From Levilinea sp. (GTDB taxonomy: Bacteria; Chloroflexota; Anaerolineae; Anaerolineales; Anaerolineaceae): DNA of 64,000 bases. The DNA is taken from positions 20,748-84,747 of the forward strand of contig JARKPO010000053.1 of the NCBI GenBank assembly GCA_029975215.1. The letters run 5' to 3'. Every line of letters begins with the position of its first letter. Position 1 is the stretch's first letter. The notes beneath the pieces are model-generated. The model did not search any database. It was not told where the DNA came from and was given only the letters and a program-made list of their open reading frames with translations. Positions 53,795 through 62,083 of this stretch are shown here, one piece after another. Position numbers and translations under genes: made by a program.

Positions 53795-55720
53795 ATGCTG
53801 CCGCAAATTCAGACCTTCCTCAACCGATCCCGTCAGTTAGAAGAAGAAGGCAAAACCCTGGACGCTCTTCAAGCCGCCCAGGAAGCTCTGGACTGCGTAC
53901 GTGATCAGGAAGGATCCCTGGAGTGGGTCCACGCCCAGGCCCGCCTGGCACGTGTGTACGTGCTCACCGGCCAATACGCGCAGGCCGAAGAACATGCCGC
54001 TGCCGCCATCAACGCGCCCAACTGCCCTCTGCACGTTAAGGGTGACGCCACCCTCACTCTGGGGGTGTGCGCCAGTGAAACCGACCGCCTGCAGGAAGCT
54101 GAGGAGCTTTTTTACCGCGCTGCTGACATCTTTCGACAGGCGGACCTGCCCTCCGAAGTTGGCCGCGCCCTGCACGACCTGACCACCTGTGTTTTCATGC
54201 ACCGCGGGCAGTTCCGGCTGGCCCTCATCACCATTGAAGAAGCTGCCAGCCTGCGCACCACAGACCAAAACGACCATTGGGGCCTGCCCTGGGTGCAGGC
54301 CTACATCTACCAGTTATTTGGAGACCGCAGCCGCACACGCCAGGCTCTGGACGAACTCCTGCCCCTGATCAAACCTGGAACGCGCGTGGCAGGCGGCTAT
54401 TACTTCCTGTGGGCGCGCCAATCGCTGGACGACGGCGAATTGGATAAAGCGGCCGAATACCTGCGCCTGGGCATGCGCATCGCCACCACCACCGGATCAC
54501 CCGATCTCAACATCTGGATGCGCATGGAATACAGCCGTTTTTACCGTCTTTCTGGCGAAGCGCCGGTGGGCCTCTCCTGGGCCGAAGACGCCGTCAACTA
54601 CGCCCGCCGCGTTGCTTACAAAAGCCTGCTGGGCGCGGCCCTCATCGAACGCGCCCAGGCCGCCTGGGAGTGCGGCGATCTCACCTCGCCCCTTCAGGAT
54701 CTGCGCGAAGCCCTCGCCATCCTCGATCAGGTCGAAAACAATTTCGACGCCGCTCGGGCTGCCTTCCTGTTGGCCGCCTGGGAACAACAGCATGCCAGCC
54801 CAACAGCCCTGGAGGCCTGGAATGAAGCCGCCGAGCGCATCCTGCGGGGCGGCTACGCCTTCCTCATCGAGCGCGAGCGCCGCACCACCTTCCCCCTCCT
54901 GGCCAGCCATCTGCGCGGCCCCGGCCGCCCCGCCGCCGAAAAGCTCCTCCACAAACTGGTGCTGGTGGACCCCCCGCCCCTGCGCATCCACGGTCTGGGT
55001 CAGTTCACCGTCTGGCAGGGCCGCAGCCCCATCCCCGACCAGGTGTGGAAGCGCCGCAAAGCCGGTGAATTGTTTCGCTTCCTGCTGCTACAAGAGCAGT
55101 ACTCCGCCAGCCGCGATATTCTCCTGGACGCCCTGTGGGCCGAAAGCGACGCCGCCGCCCTCACCGACCTCTTCCATCAGGCCACCTCCACCCTGCGCCA
55201 CCTCTTAGAGCCAGACCTGCCCGATAAATTCCCCTCCCGTTATCTCAAGGTGGAAGGCGACCGTGTGTACCTGCTGCTGCCCCCTGGTTCTCACATGGAT
55301 TTTCTGGAATTTGAGCAGGCCCTGCCCCTGGCGGTTCAACGGGGAACCATTGAGCCCCTGGAAAAAGCCCTGTCGCTGTACATGGGCGAACTCTTCCCCA
55401 TGGACCGCTACAACGATTGGAGCGCCCTGCGGCGTCAGAGCCTGGAAGATCTGTACCTCAGCGGTATGCAAACCCTGGCCTCAGCCTACCTCAACAACCA
55501 TCAGGAATACCGCGCCCTGCAGTGCGCCCGGCTCATCCTTCAAAAAGACCCCTGGAATGAAATGGCTGTGTGGATTGGCATGCGCGCCCACATGCGCCTG
55601 AACAACGCACCCCGCGCCCTCCAGCTCTACCGCCAGTTGGAAGAAAGCCTGCGCAGCGATCTGAACACGCGTCCCTCCCCCGAACTGCGTGATCTGGCCG
55701 ACCAAATTCGCCAGCGGTAG
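53795..55720 (+). CDS. SARP-like transcriptional regulator with TPR sensor (BTAD domain)
   Basis: 641 aa. Residues about 1-390 are helical TPR-like repeats (LDALQAAQEALDCVRDQEGSLEWVHAQARLARVY, YAQAEEHAAAAINAPNC, LDKAAEYLRLGMRIA). Residues about 400-490 form a winged-helix DNA-binding domain (LRIHGLGQFTVWQGRSPIPDQVWKRRKAGELFRFLLL). Residues about 500-640 are the bacterial transcriptional activation domain (LEFEQALPLAVQ, LYMGELFPMDRYNDWSALRRQSLEDLYL, ALQLYRQLEESLRSDL). The order is reversed compared with actinobacterial SARPs, where the DNA-binding domain is first. The target genes are unknown; nothing in the neighbourhood points to a regulon. Confidence 0.87.
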   Translation: MLPQIQTFLNRSRQLEEEGKTLDALQAAQEALDCVRDQEGSLEWVHAQARLARVYVLTGQYAQAEEHAAAAINAPNCPLHVKGDATLTLGVCASETDRLQEAEELFYRAADIFRQADLPSEVGRALHDLTTCVFMHRGQFRLALITIEEAASLRTTDQNDHWGLPWVQAYIYQLFGDRSRTRQALDELLPLIKPGTRVAGGYYFLWARQSLDDGELDKAAEYLRLGMRIATTTGSPDLNIWMRMEYSRFYRLSGEAPVGLSWAEDAVNYARRVAYKSLLGAALIERAQAAWECGDLTSPLQDLREALAILDQVENNFDAARAAFLLAAWEQQHASPTALEAWNEAAERILRGGYAFLIERERRTTFPLLASHLRGPGRPAAEKLLHKLVLVDPPPLRIHGLGQFTVWQGRSPIPDQVWKRRKAGELFRFLLLQEQYSASRDILLDALWAESDAAALTDLFHQATSTLRHLLEPDLPDKFPSRYLKVEGDRVYLLLPPGSHMDFLEFEQALPLAVQRGTIEPLEKALSLYMGELFPMDRYNDWSALRRQSLEDLYLSGMQTLASAYLNNHQEYRALQCARLILQKDPWNEMAVWIGMRAHMRLNNAPRALQLYRQLEESLRSDLNTRPSPELRDLADQIRQR

Positions 55721-55890
55721 CCCCTTTTTCGATTTTTCCCCAAAAATCCCCTCAAAAACGCCCCAGTTGTCAGTAAAATGTCAGCCGTTTGTTGTATAAA
55801 CAGGGTGTCATTGTTCCATACCTTCGCAATACCCCTCTCGCTTTGCCCCCCTCCTTTTGACGCGACCGAGGGGAAGCGTCAAAGTCCACA

Positions 55891-55923
55891 AGCCCCCGTT
55901 TCCGCAGGAAAAACGGGGGTTTG
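55891..55923 (+). terminator. Terminator-like hairpin
   Basis: Stem AGCCCCCGTTT/AAACGGGGGTTT with a short loop, about 170 bp after the SARP-like gene; only three T residues follow. Confidence 0.5.
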
Positions 55924-55943
55924 GCCTTAATAACCCTCGTTAA

Positions 55944-55970
55944 TTGACTCTCCCTCCGGTGTGCTATAAT
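55944..55970 (+). promoter_or_regulatory. Promoter of the Ser/Asp/Gly/Trp-repeat cluster
   Basis: -35 TTGACT (55944-55949), 15-nt spacer, -10 TATAAT (55965-55970). Confidence 0.6.
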
Positions 55971-56035
55971 CTGAATCAACCTGCCCACTGCAATTTGGTC
56001 GGGCGGCCCCAACCTTGCCAAAGGAGGGTTTGTTC

Positions 56036-56419
56036 ATGCGCCTGCGTCGCGCGGCTCCCTGGTTTATCCTCGGTTCGATCTTTATTCTCATCTCGCTCTG
56101 CGGCGGCTGCACCTCGCTGCTCGGCCTGAGCGGCGGTTCGTCCAGCCCGGCCTGGAACAGCGGTTCCGGCCCCAGCGTTTCCAATCCGCTGCCGGATTCA
56201 TCAACCGATGAAAATTCCGATAGTTTCTGGAATTGGAATGACGGCGACAGCGGCGGTTGGGAGTCTGGATCTGACTCCGGCAGTTGGGATTGGGGCGGCT
56301 CCGATTCGGGCAGCTGGGATTCCGGCGGCTGGGATTCGAGCGATTCGGGCAGTTGGGATTCTGGCGGTTGGGATTCTGGGGGGTGGGATTCCGGCGGCTC
56401 TGACAGCGGTTCTTGGTGA
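56036..56419 (+). CDS. Exported Ser/Asp/Gly/Trp-repeat protein
   Basis: 127 aa. The basic start MRLRRAAPWF and hydrophobic core ILGSIFILISLCGGCTSLLG form a signal peptide or anchor; the CGGC region may be a weak lipobox. The rest is low complexity: Ser/Asn/Pro-rich to about residue 60, then repeats of SGSWDSGGWD type (acidic, Trp every 5-10 residues) to the end. I recognise no family. AAAGGAGGG seven bases before the ATG gives the start; the track ORF begins seven codons earlier. It begins a three-gene set with two membrane proteins. Confidence 0.7.
   Translation: MRLRRAAPWFILGSIFILISLCGGCTSLLGLSGGSSSPAWNSGSGPSVSNPLPDSSTDENSDSFWNWNDGDSGGWESGSDSGSWDWGGSDSGSWDSGGWDSSDSGSWDSGGWDSGGWDSGGSDSGSW
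56262..56415 (+). repeat. Short tandem DNA repeats coding for SGSWDSGGWD units
   Basis: Degenerate 15-30 bp units of the type GGCGGTTGGGATTCTGG repeat through the 3' half of the gene. Such arrays commonly vary in copy number between strains. Confidence 0.7.
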
Positions 56420-56426
56420 GGTTCTT

Positions 56427-57209
56427 ATGCTCTACGGATGTTTCTTCGCACTTGGCTGCCTCTTCTTCCTGGTCGGGATTGTGGAGCTGCTCTCCTCGCG
56501 CGGGTCTGCGGGCCGCAGCGCCCCGCCCATGCCGCGGCGCACTTCAACCTTTATACCTGTCCCTAACAACCCCCTCAAACCCTCCTCTCCGCTGCCGCCT
56601 GCGGTGCAGGCAGCCAAATCCACCCTTCCTACCGAACCGCGCGGCGCCATGAACACTCCTCAAAAACTCACCTGGATCAAAATCGGCAACCGCATCCGCA
56701 TCCGCGGCCTGCAGCAGGGCGAACTGACTCTGCACGTCCTCGGCTCGGTCACCTTTGCTGAGCTGTGGCAAACCTCACGCGGGCCTCAGGCCCCCTGGGT
56801 GCCCACCGGTCAGCAGTTCATCGGCTTCTGGTTAGAGACCAACCGTTTCCTCCTCAACTGGCTCAACCGTTTTTACCTGTTGGATGAGGCCATCCCCACC
56901 TCAGACGTGGAAATTCAGCGTGATTTCGCCCCCCACGCCAAAAAGTTTGCCCAGTCGAATCAGACAGCTGACATTCATTTTGAATACCCTCCTGCGGTCT
57001 GGCATATTGACGACATCGGCAAGTTTTCCATCGCCGATCTTCAGGGCGAAGGCTTTAACACACTCACCCCGCATGCCGTCGGGCGCTTCATCCATTGTTC
57101 CGGCGACAGCCGACGCGCCCTGGTGCTGGAAGATTACGAAGGCGGCGGCGGGCCCGATACCGTCTGGCTCGGCACTCTGATTGACGAAAACGATATTCAA
57201 CCTGCCTGA
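56427..57209 (+). CDS. Membrane-anchored protein, possible DUF4178 domain
   Basis: 260 aa. One N-terminal transmembrane helix (MLYGCFFALGCLFFLVGIVELL), a Pro-rich linker (about 25-75), then a soluble beta-rich domain. That domain contains WIKIGNRIRIRGLQQGELTLHVLGSVTFAELWQ and FIGFWLETNRFLLNWLNRFYLLDEA. The pattern of two short beta repeats resembles DUF4178, but the match is by eye only. The track ORF starts far upstream inside the repeat gene in another frame; ATG 56427 lies seven bases after that gene's stop. Co-transcribed with the repeat protein. Confidence 0.62.
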   Translation: MLYGCFFALGCLFFLVGIVELLSSRGSAGRSAPPMPRRTSTFIPVPNNPLKPSSPLPPAVQAAKSTLPTEPRGAMNTPQKLTWIKIGNRIRIRGLQQGELTLHVLGSVTFAELWQTSRGPQAPWVPTGQQFIGFWLETNRFLLNWLNRFYLLDEAIPTSDVEIQRDFAPHAKKFAQSNQTADIHFEYPPAVWHIDDIGKFSIADLQGEGFNTLTPHAVGRFIHCSGDSRRALVLEDYEGGGGPDTVWLGTLIDENDIQPA

Positions 57210-57250
57210 CCGCAGGCCTCCATCATTCCGTTCCTTCAAGGAGAAGGCTT

Positions 57251-57586
57251 ATGAACAAGAATTCACGCGAAATCTGGGTGATCATGGCAGCGCTGGCCGC
57301 TTTTGTGATCCTTGGACAACTGGCTTCTTACTTTCTGGCTCCCGCCTCATGGGCGGCCTTTCTGCAGCGGCTGCCCGTCATCCTCAGCATGATCGCCTTT
57401 TGGGTGCCCATCATCACCCTGCTCACCACCCTCATCGTCTGGGGCGTGCTGCGCTTCCTCGGCTTTGAATCCCTGCAAGCCATCCGCAGCGAGATGGTGG
57501 AACAAAACAACCCCGCCCCAGCCATCCTCTTTATCGGTGCTGTCATCGCCGCTGTGCTGCTCTTCTCCATCGTCATCCGCCCCTAA
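57251..57586 (+). CDS. Small membrane protein, unknown
   Basis: 111 aa with three hydrophobic helices: about 8-30 (IWVIMAALAAFVILGQLASYFL), 42-70 (PVILSMIAFWVPIITLLTTLIVWGVLRFL) and 88-109. The phage-shock or DUF350-like look is not convincing, so no function is assigned. AAGGAGAAGGC precedes the ATG. It is the last gene of the cluster and ends at a terminator. Confidence 0.68.
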   Translation: MNKNSREIWVIMAALAAFVILGQLASYFLAPASWAAFLQRLPVILSMIAFWVPIITLLTTLIVWGVLRFLGFESLQAIRSEMVEQNNPAPAILFIGAVIAAVLLFSIVIRP

Positions 57587-57607
57587 AGTTCCCTTGCCTT
57601 TACAATC

Positions 57608-57645
57608 AAAAACAGGCTTGCCTTTCGGTAAGCCTGTTTTTTTGG
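57608..57645 (+). terminator. Intrinsic terminator after the three-gene cluster
   Basis: 13-bp stem AAACAGGCTTGCC/GGTAAGCCTGTTT (one G-U pair), 4-nt loop, then TTTTTGG. An A-rich 5' flank also makes it usable on the minus strand. Confidence 0.85.
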
Positions 57646-57665
57646 TTCAGTCACCCACTGCGCGG

Positions 57666-57854
57666 TTAGCGCCGTTCGATCAGGGTGCGCGCCAGCTGCA
57701 GGAATTCTTCCCATTCATCATCGAAGAAGTGCAGCGTCACATTGTTCAGTTCCATGTGGAAAGTGGTCTCGCCGTCCGGCTCTTCGGCCTTCCACGCCAG
57801 ATAATTGTCGGTCTCAGCCAACGTCTCAGTCTTGGGTTCCATCGGGTTGCTCAT
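57666..57854 (-). CDS. Small conserved acidic protein
   Basis: 62 aa, strongly acidic and Trp-containing (NYLAWKAEEPDGETTFHMELNNVTLHFFDDEWEEFLQLARTLI). The alternating strand-helix pattern looks like a real small domain, not a shadow ORF. AAGGA lies five bases before the ATG on the minus strand. Unknown function. It lies 83 bp downstream of the AI-2E family permease and may be in the same transcript. Confidence 0.65.
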   Translation of the reverse strand: MSNPMEPKTETLAETDNYLAWKAEEPDGETTFHMELNNVTLHFFDDEWEEFLQLARTLIERR

Positions 57855-57937
57855 AGTTTTCCTTCTTTCCTATCCTTCGGCTCGTGAATAAATTGATTAT
57901 CCCACACCTTGCCCCACTTGCAAAGACGCCAGCTCTC

Positions 57938-59200
57938 TCAGCGTTTCTGCAGCCGGTCGCGCAGGGCGCGTACCCGGCTGACCCACTGCTCGCGCAAACC
58001 GTGAATGACGTTGGAAAAGCGCGGCGGGGGCGGCGGGGTCACAATCCCTTCCCACGGGTCCCGATCTGCCAGCTTGCGCAGCGCATACTCCACCAGCAGC
58101 TTACCCGTGGCCACCACCGGCGCCGCTAGAACCACACCCACAATGCCCAACAGTCGCGCTCCTACCAAAGCCGCCACCATCACCGCCGCCGGGTGCACCC
58201 GCAGCGTATCGGCCAGCAGGCGCGGCACGACCATATTATCCATGATCACGTCCGTCACCCAGGCCACACCCACCACCACCAGGGCATAGGCAATTGGGCT
58301 GATCCCAAACAGCGTCCATCCCTGGAAAAAAGCCACCAAACCGTAAGCCGTCCAGGCCACCGCCGGGCCCACATACGGCACAAAACGGGCCAACCCCGCC
58401 AGCAGCGCCAGGCCGTAAAAGTAGCGCACGCCCAGCCCGCCCAGCAGAATGGAATATACCACCACGGTAATGAGCATGATGATCATCTGGCCGCGCAGAA
58501 ATGCATTCCAAATCCGCGAAAGCTCCAGTCCCATCCGTTTCAGGTCATATTCATATCCCGGAATTTGGATGCTGAACAAATCCTCGCGCAGCCCACCGCT
58601 TTCGGCCAGCATGAAGTACGACACCAACAGCATAAAGAACAGCCAGCCCATGGTCGTGGCTGCCCCCGAGGCCAGGCTGGTAATCACCCCGCCCAGGCGC
58701 GAAAGTATCGGCTGCACCACCCCCAGAGCTTGATTGGCCAGATTTGCCAGGTTGCTGGTCTCCACTGGAATTTGAAACGGTCCAAATTGCAAGGGTTGGG
58801 CAGCAAGGTTGTTCAGCAGCCGCGGCAGATCTGCGATGCCTTTCTGTAAAAAGGTCACCAGACTGGAGGCCTGTTCCACCAGGGCAATCCCGCCCCAAGT
58901 CAGCAGACCCAAAAGCAGCACCAGCACCACCAGATAGAGCAGATTCACAGCGGTTTGCCACGAGCAGTGCAGCCTGCGGCGCAGTCCGTCGGCCAGGGGT
59001 TGGAACAAATAAGCAATCATAAACGCCAACAGCAGCGGCCCCACAATGCTTTTATAGCCAATCAGCAGCCCCGCTAGCATGGCCACCAGCGTCAGGCCCA
59101 CAATCAGCTTGGTGGTGTTGCTCCACCGCGGCGAACTTTCCTCTTTGCGTGTTCGCTTTCCCTCTTCAGCAGGATGCTGCTCTGTTTTCGTCTCATCCAT
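57938..59200 (-). CDS. AI-2E family transporter (PerM/YdiK-like)
   Basis: 420-aa multi-pass membrane protein. The family pattern is a conserved N-terminal helix pair (TKLIVGLTLVAMLAGLLIGYKSIVGPLLLAFMIAYLFQPLADGL), a variable soluble stretch, and the conserved C-terminal block YFYGLALLAGLARFVPYVGPAVAW with VTDVIMDNMVVPRLLADTLRVHPAAVMVAALVG. Members export varied solutes or act in Na+/H+ antiport; the AI-2 name is historical. A charged N-terminal tail (about 30 residues) and a basic C-terminal end are cytoplasmic. It is separated from the upstream FHA gene by a terminator. Confidence 0.88.
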   Translation of the reverse strand: MDETKTEQHPAEEGKRTRKEESSPRWSNTTKLIVGLTLVAMLAGLLIGYKSIVGPLLLAFMIAYLFQPLADGLRRRLHCSWQTAVNLLYLVVLVLLLGLLTWGGIALVEQASSLVTFLQKGIADLPRLLNNLAAQPLQFGPFQIPVETSNLANLANQALGVVQPILSRLGGVITSLASGAATTMGWLFFMLLVSYFMLAESGGLREDLFSIQIPGYEYDLKRMGLELSRIWNAFLRGQMIIMLITVVVYSILLGGLGVRYFYGLALLAGLARFVPYVGPAVAWTAYGLVAFFQGWTLFGISPIAYALVVVGVAWVTDVIMDNMVVPRLLADTLRVHPAAVMVAALVGARLLGIVGVVLAAPVVATGKLLVEYALRKLADRDPWEGIVTPPPPPRFSNVIHGLREQWVSRVRALRDRLQKR

Positions 59201-59286
59201 ATCGATCTACCTGACCTGTCCACGTATCTTCCACTTACCCGTTTTTAATTATACGAGGAAACCGCCCAAAAAGTCTCACCCCGGCG

Positions 59287-59329
59287 TAAAAAAACCCCCG
59301 CCGCAGAACTGCACACTGCCACAGGGGTT
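59287..59329 (-). terminator. Intrinsic terminator of the FHA gene
   Basis: On the minus strand AACCCC...GGGGGTT closes a 30-nt hairpin region and is followed by TTTTTTTACG. Confidence 0.7.
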
Positions 59330-59348
59330 CATGAATCAATCACTGTGT

Positions 59349-59984
59349 CTATGGGCAGGCGCCCGGCCCAAAAGCCCAGCCAAACAGGCTGCACCACAAA
59401 TTCAAAGCGTCAATGGCAAAAAACACCACCCCGCACAAACACACCACCACCAACAGCGCGATCAAAATGATCAGCCACACCGGGAATTTCTTCTTGGGTT
59501 CATCCTCTTCGGGCGGTAAAGGAACCTGCCCGGAATAGGCAGGCGCAGCCTGACGCGGCGGAGGGGCCGGGGCATACGCCGGGGGCGGCGGGGCATAGGC
59601 AGGAGGCGCGGCTGGGGGCTGCGGAGCCGCATAGGGCGCACTTCCCCGCACCGGCGCGGCCACAGTGGCCGCCTGGTCGCTTTGCACCGTCTCGAACAGC
59701 AGGGCCACATGCTCGCCAAAAGTCACCATTTCCCCTGGCCGCAGCAAATACGGCCCCATCAGGCGTTGGCCGTTCACCGCCGTGCCGTTGGTGGAACCTA
59801 AATCCTCCAGCACATAATTGGCCCCCTGAAGGTACAGGCGCGCATGGCGGCGCGACATTTCAGGGTCGTTGATGACAATATCGTTATTCAAATCCCGCCC
59901 GATGAACAGTTCCGCCTTTTCCAGCGGGTAAGCCGTCCCTGCGTTCGGGCCAGACCGAATGACAATTTGGTAAAACGCGCTCAT
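59349..59984 (-). CDS. FHA-domain membrane protein
   Basis: 211 aa. The FHA domain (about 5-100) keeps the phosphothreonine-binding residues: LFIGRDLNNDIVINDPEMSRRHARL (GR, S/RRH) and DLGSTNGTAVNG. Then comes an Ala/Pro/Tyr-rich linker and a single C-terminal transmembrane helix (about 170-195). The linker begins with AATVAAPVR (105-113), a sequence also found in the cytoplasmic tail of the PBP1A-like protein. GGAGGAG lies five bases before the ATG. The FHA domain faces the cytoplasm by the positive-inside rule. No Ser/Thr kinase gene is in the window. Confidence 0.9.
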   Translation of the reverse strand: MSAFYQIVIRSGPNAGTAYPLEKAELFIGRDLNNDIVINDPEMSRRHARLYLQGANYVLEDLGSTNGTAVNGQRLMGPYLLRPGEMVTFGEHVALLFETVQSDQAATVAAPVRGSAPYAAPQPPAAPPAYAPPPPAYAPAPPPRQAAPAYSGQVPLPPEEDEPKKKFPVWLIILIALLVVVCLCGVVFFAIDALNLWCSLFGWAFGPGACP

Positions 59985-60155
59985 AGAGTCTCCTCCTTGC
60001 AGTCTGCCGCCCAATTTTCACACCGCCGGCAGAATTGGCTGGTTTCCGATTTCCTCTTTAGTATATACCAATATTGCAAATCCAAAAGCCCCTGCCCGCG
60101 TCAATTTTCCCAACCCAGCCCGCAAACCAATTACAAAATGCAACTTTTTAAACTC

Positions 60156-60183
60156 TTGTATTTTTTCGGCTAGCCCTTATAAT
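60156..60183 (+). promoter_or_regulatory. Promoter of the ATP-grasp ligase gene
   Basis: -35 TTGTAT (60156-60161), 16-nt spacer, consensus -10 TATAAT (60178-60183). The leader of about 50 nt carries an AAAGGAG ribosome-binding site. Confidence 0.7.
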
Positions 60184-60242
60184 TCGACGCTATGCAACTT
60201 TTTGCTGCTGATCTACAGGCTTAAGAAGCCAAAGGAGAAACC

Positions 60243-61454
60243 ATGTCCGACTTTTTGCTGAACTCCACTTCCCCCTCGCCGGATGACCAGGAAGTCACCG
60301 AAGGCGATAAACCTCCTGATCCCAGCCCGCGTCCGGCTCGTCCCTGGCGCGTCGCGGTGATTGCCAACGTGAAGGGGGAAACCTCACTGCCGATTCATTC
60401 ACCCCAGGATGCCGGCGCGGAATTTGACCGAAAAGAAACCATTCAGGCCATTCAAGCGGCCATCGAATCTGACGGCCATTCCACCATCTTTTTACAAGCA
60501 GACGCCAGTTTACCGTTTAAACTCAGCGAAGCCTGCCCCGATATCTGCTTCAACATCGCCGAGGGTGCGGGGGGTGACGCGCGCGAAGCCCAGGTTCCGG
60601 CTTTGCTGGAAATGCTGCATATCCCCTACACCGCCTCGCGCGTGCTGGCCAACGCCCTGGCCCTGGACAAAACCATGACAAAGCACATCTGGTCGGTCGC
60701 AGGTTTACCCACCGCCCTCTTCCAGGAATTCAGCCAGGCAGACGACCCGCTGGATGAGCACATGACCTTCCCCATGTTCGTCAAGCCTGCGCGCGAAGGC
60801 ACCGGCATGGGCATGGGCTCCGAATCCATCGTCTACGATGAAGCCCAACTGCGCCGCCGTGTGGCCTGGGTGATCCAGGAATACGCCCAGCCCGCCCTGG
60901 TGGAAGAGTACCTGCCCGGGCGCGAGTTCACCGTAGCGGTCTTAGGCCGCCGCCAGGCCCAGCTTTACAGCCGCCTGCCGCATCTCTATGCCGAAGACGG
61001 TTTCCACCGTTTCCCCGTGCTGGAAATTGACAACACCCGCTCCGCCACCCCCGGTGTCTACGGACATTTCACCAAAACCCTCACCAATGAAGACCCCGGT
61101 GTGCCTGGCTTCCTCTGCCCTGCGCCCATCCCCGCCGAGCTGGCCTCCGAGCTGTGCGAGTTGGCCATCCGCGCCCACCAGGCCATCGGTGCGCTGGATG
61201 TCTCGCGCATTGACTTCCGCATGGATGCCGCCGGGCGCCCGCGCCTGCTAGAGATCAACAGCCTTCCCGGCCTGACCCCTGGCTTCTCGGATATCTGCGT
61301 CATTGCCAACGCCGAGGGCATCTCCTACAACGATCTCATTTTAGAGATCCTCTACCTGGGCGCCTCGCGCTTTGGGCTGCTGCCGGCCCGCGGTGAACCC
61401 CGCGCTGCCGTAACCCTGCCCATCAATCAGATACAGGCCGCGTCCAAGCTCTAA
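60243..61454 (+). CDS. D-Ala-D-Ala ligase-like ATP-grasp protein
   Basis: 403 aa. After a polar N-terminal extension of about 35 residues comes a D-alanine-D-alanine ligase fold: DICFNIAEGAGGDAREAQVPALLEMLHIPYTAS, the central FPMFVKPAREGTGMGMGSESIVYDE (ATP Lys and loop), LVEEYLPGREFTVAVLG, and IDFRMDAAGRPRLLEINSLPGLTPGFSD (metal ligands Glu/Asn). Canonical Ddl has EGxxGEDGxxQ at the N-terminal loop; here it is EGAGGDAREAQ, and the extension is unusual. The product may be another dipeptide or amino acid ligation. Monocistronic, with its own promoter and terminator. Confidence 0.84.
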   Translation: MSDFLLNSTSPSPDDQEVTEGDKPPDPSPRPARPWRVAVIANVKGETSLPIHSPQDAGAEFDRKETIQAIQAAIESDGHSTIFLQADASLPFKLSEACPDICFNIAEGAGGDAREAQVPALLEMLHIPYTASRVLANALALDKTMTKHIWSVAGLPTALFQEFSQADDPLDEHMTFPMFVKPAREGTGMGMGSESIVYDEAQLRRRVAWVIQEYAQPALVEEYLPGREFTVAVLGRRQAQLYSRLPHLYAEDGFHRFPVLEIDNTRSATPGVYGHFTKTLTNEDPGVPGFLCPAPIPAELASELCELAIRAHQAIGALDVSRIDFRMDAAGRPRLLEINSLPGLTPGFSDICVIANAEGISYNDLILEILYLGASRFGLLPARGEPRAAVTLPINQIQAASKL

Positions 61455-61488
61455 GCCGCCGCGTCAGCCTGCCGGGCAAAAAAATCAA

Positions 61489-61525
61489 AACGCCTCAGGG
61501 CTAATCACCCTGGGGCGTTCACTTT
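61489..61525 (+). terminator. Terminator shared by convergent genes
   Basis: Stem AACGCCTCAGGG/CCCTGGGGCGTT, 7-nt loop, then CACTTTTT on the plus strand. The minus strand reads TTTTGATTTTTTT after the stem, so it should also stop the leftward PAP2 operon. Confidence 0.8.
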
Positions 61526-61541
61526 TTCTCATCCACAAAGG

Positions 61542-62081
61542 TCAAAAGAGGAAAGGAACCGCCGCCACCATCCACGGGGCCAGTTCCACCATCCCCCAGC
61601 CCACCAGCAGCCCCAACAGGTAGCCCGCCACCACATCCGAAACGTAATGCACCCCCATCAGCACACGCGCCGCGGCCACCACCGGCGACCACAGCACCAC
61701 CAGCCAGCCAAACCAGGCCGGCCCCAGCGCCATCGCCATCACCGCCAAAAGCGCCGCGCGCGCCGCATGGCCAGAGGGAAAGGAATGCGGATCGGTTGAG
61801 CGGTAAATTCCGCCCCATTCGCCTTCCGGGCGCCGCCGACGGATCAGCAATTTAATGGAAAGTACCAGCACGGCCTCAAATACCAGACTCACCGCCAAAA
61901 TCGCCGCCAAACAGCGCCAGTCCGGCGTGCCCAACAGCCACACCAGGCCCAAGCCCGCCAGCCAAAACCATGAATCGCCCGAATGGGCTAAAAAGGACAT
62001 CGCCTTCCAGCCGCGCACCCCCGGCCGCAGCCGCAGTTGGTCCGTCAGATTCGCGTCCCAAACCATCAGCGTTCTGAGCAT
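61542..62081 (-). CDS. PAP2-family membrane phosphatase
   Basis: 179-aa integral membrane lipid phosphatase-like protein with about five hydrophobic helices. The three PAP2 motifs are present: KLLIRRRRPEG (KxxxxxxRP), FPSGHAARA (PSGH) and AARVLMGVHYVSDVVAG (SRxxxxxHxxxD). The family removes phosphate from undecaprenyl pyrophosphate, phosphatidate or other phospholipid intermediates. It starts two bases after the nucleotidyltransferase gene, so it may use a product of that operon. Confidence 0.9.
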   Translation of the reverse strand: MLRTLMVWDANLTDQLRLRPGVRGWKAMSFLAHSGDSWFWLAGLGLVWLLGTPDWRCLAAILAVSLVFEAVLVLSIKLLIRRRRPEGEWGGIYRSTDPHSFPSGHAARAALLAVMAMALGPAWFGWLVVLWSPVVAAARVLMGVHYVSDVVAGYLLGLLVGWGMVELAPWMVAAVPFLF

Positions 62082-62083
62082 GG

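Larger units (their letters stand above)
55721..56035. other. Intergenic region with two hairpins and a promoter
   Basis: 315 bp without a gene. It contains an 8-bp stem TTTGACGC/GCGTCAAA (55856-55883), a terminator-like stem AGCCCCCGTTT/AAACGGGGGTTT (55891-55923), and the promoter of the following gene. The A/T-rich left part (55735-55800) shows nothing more. Confidence 0.6.
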
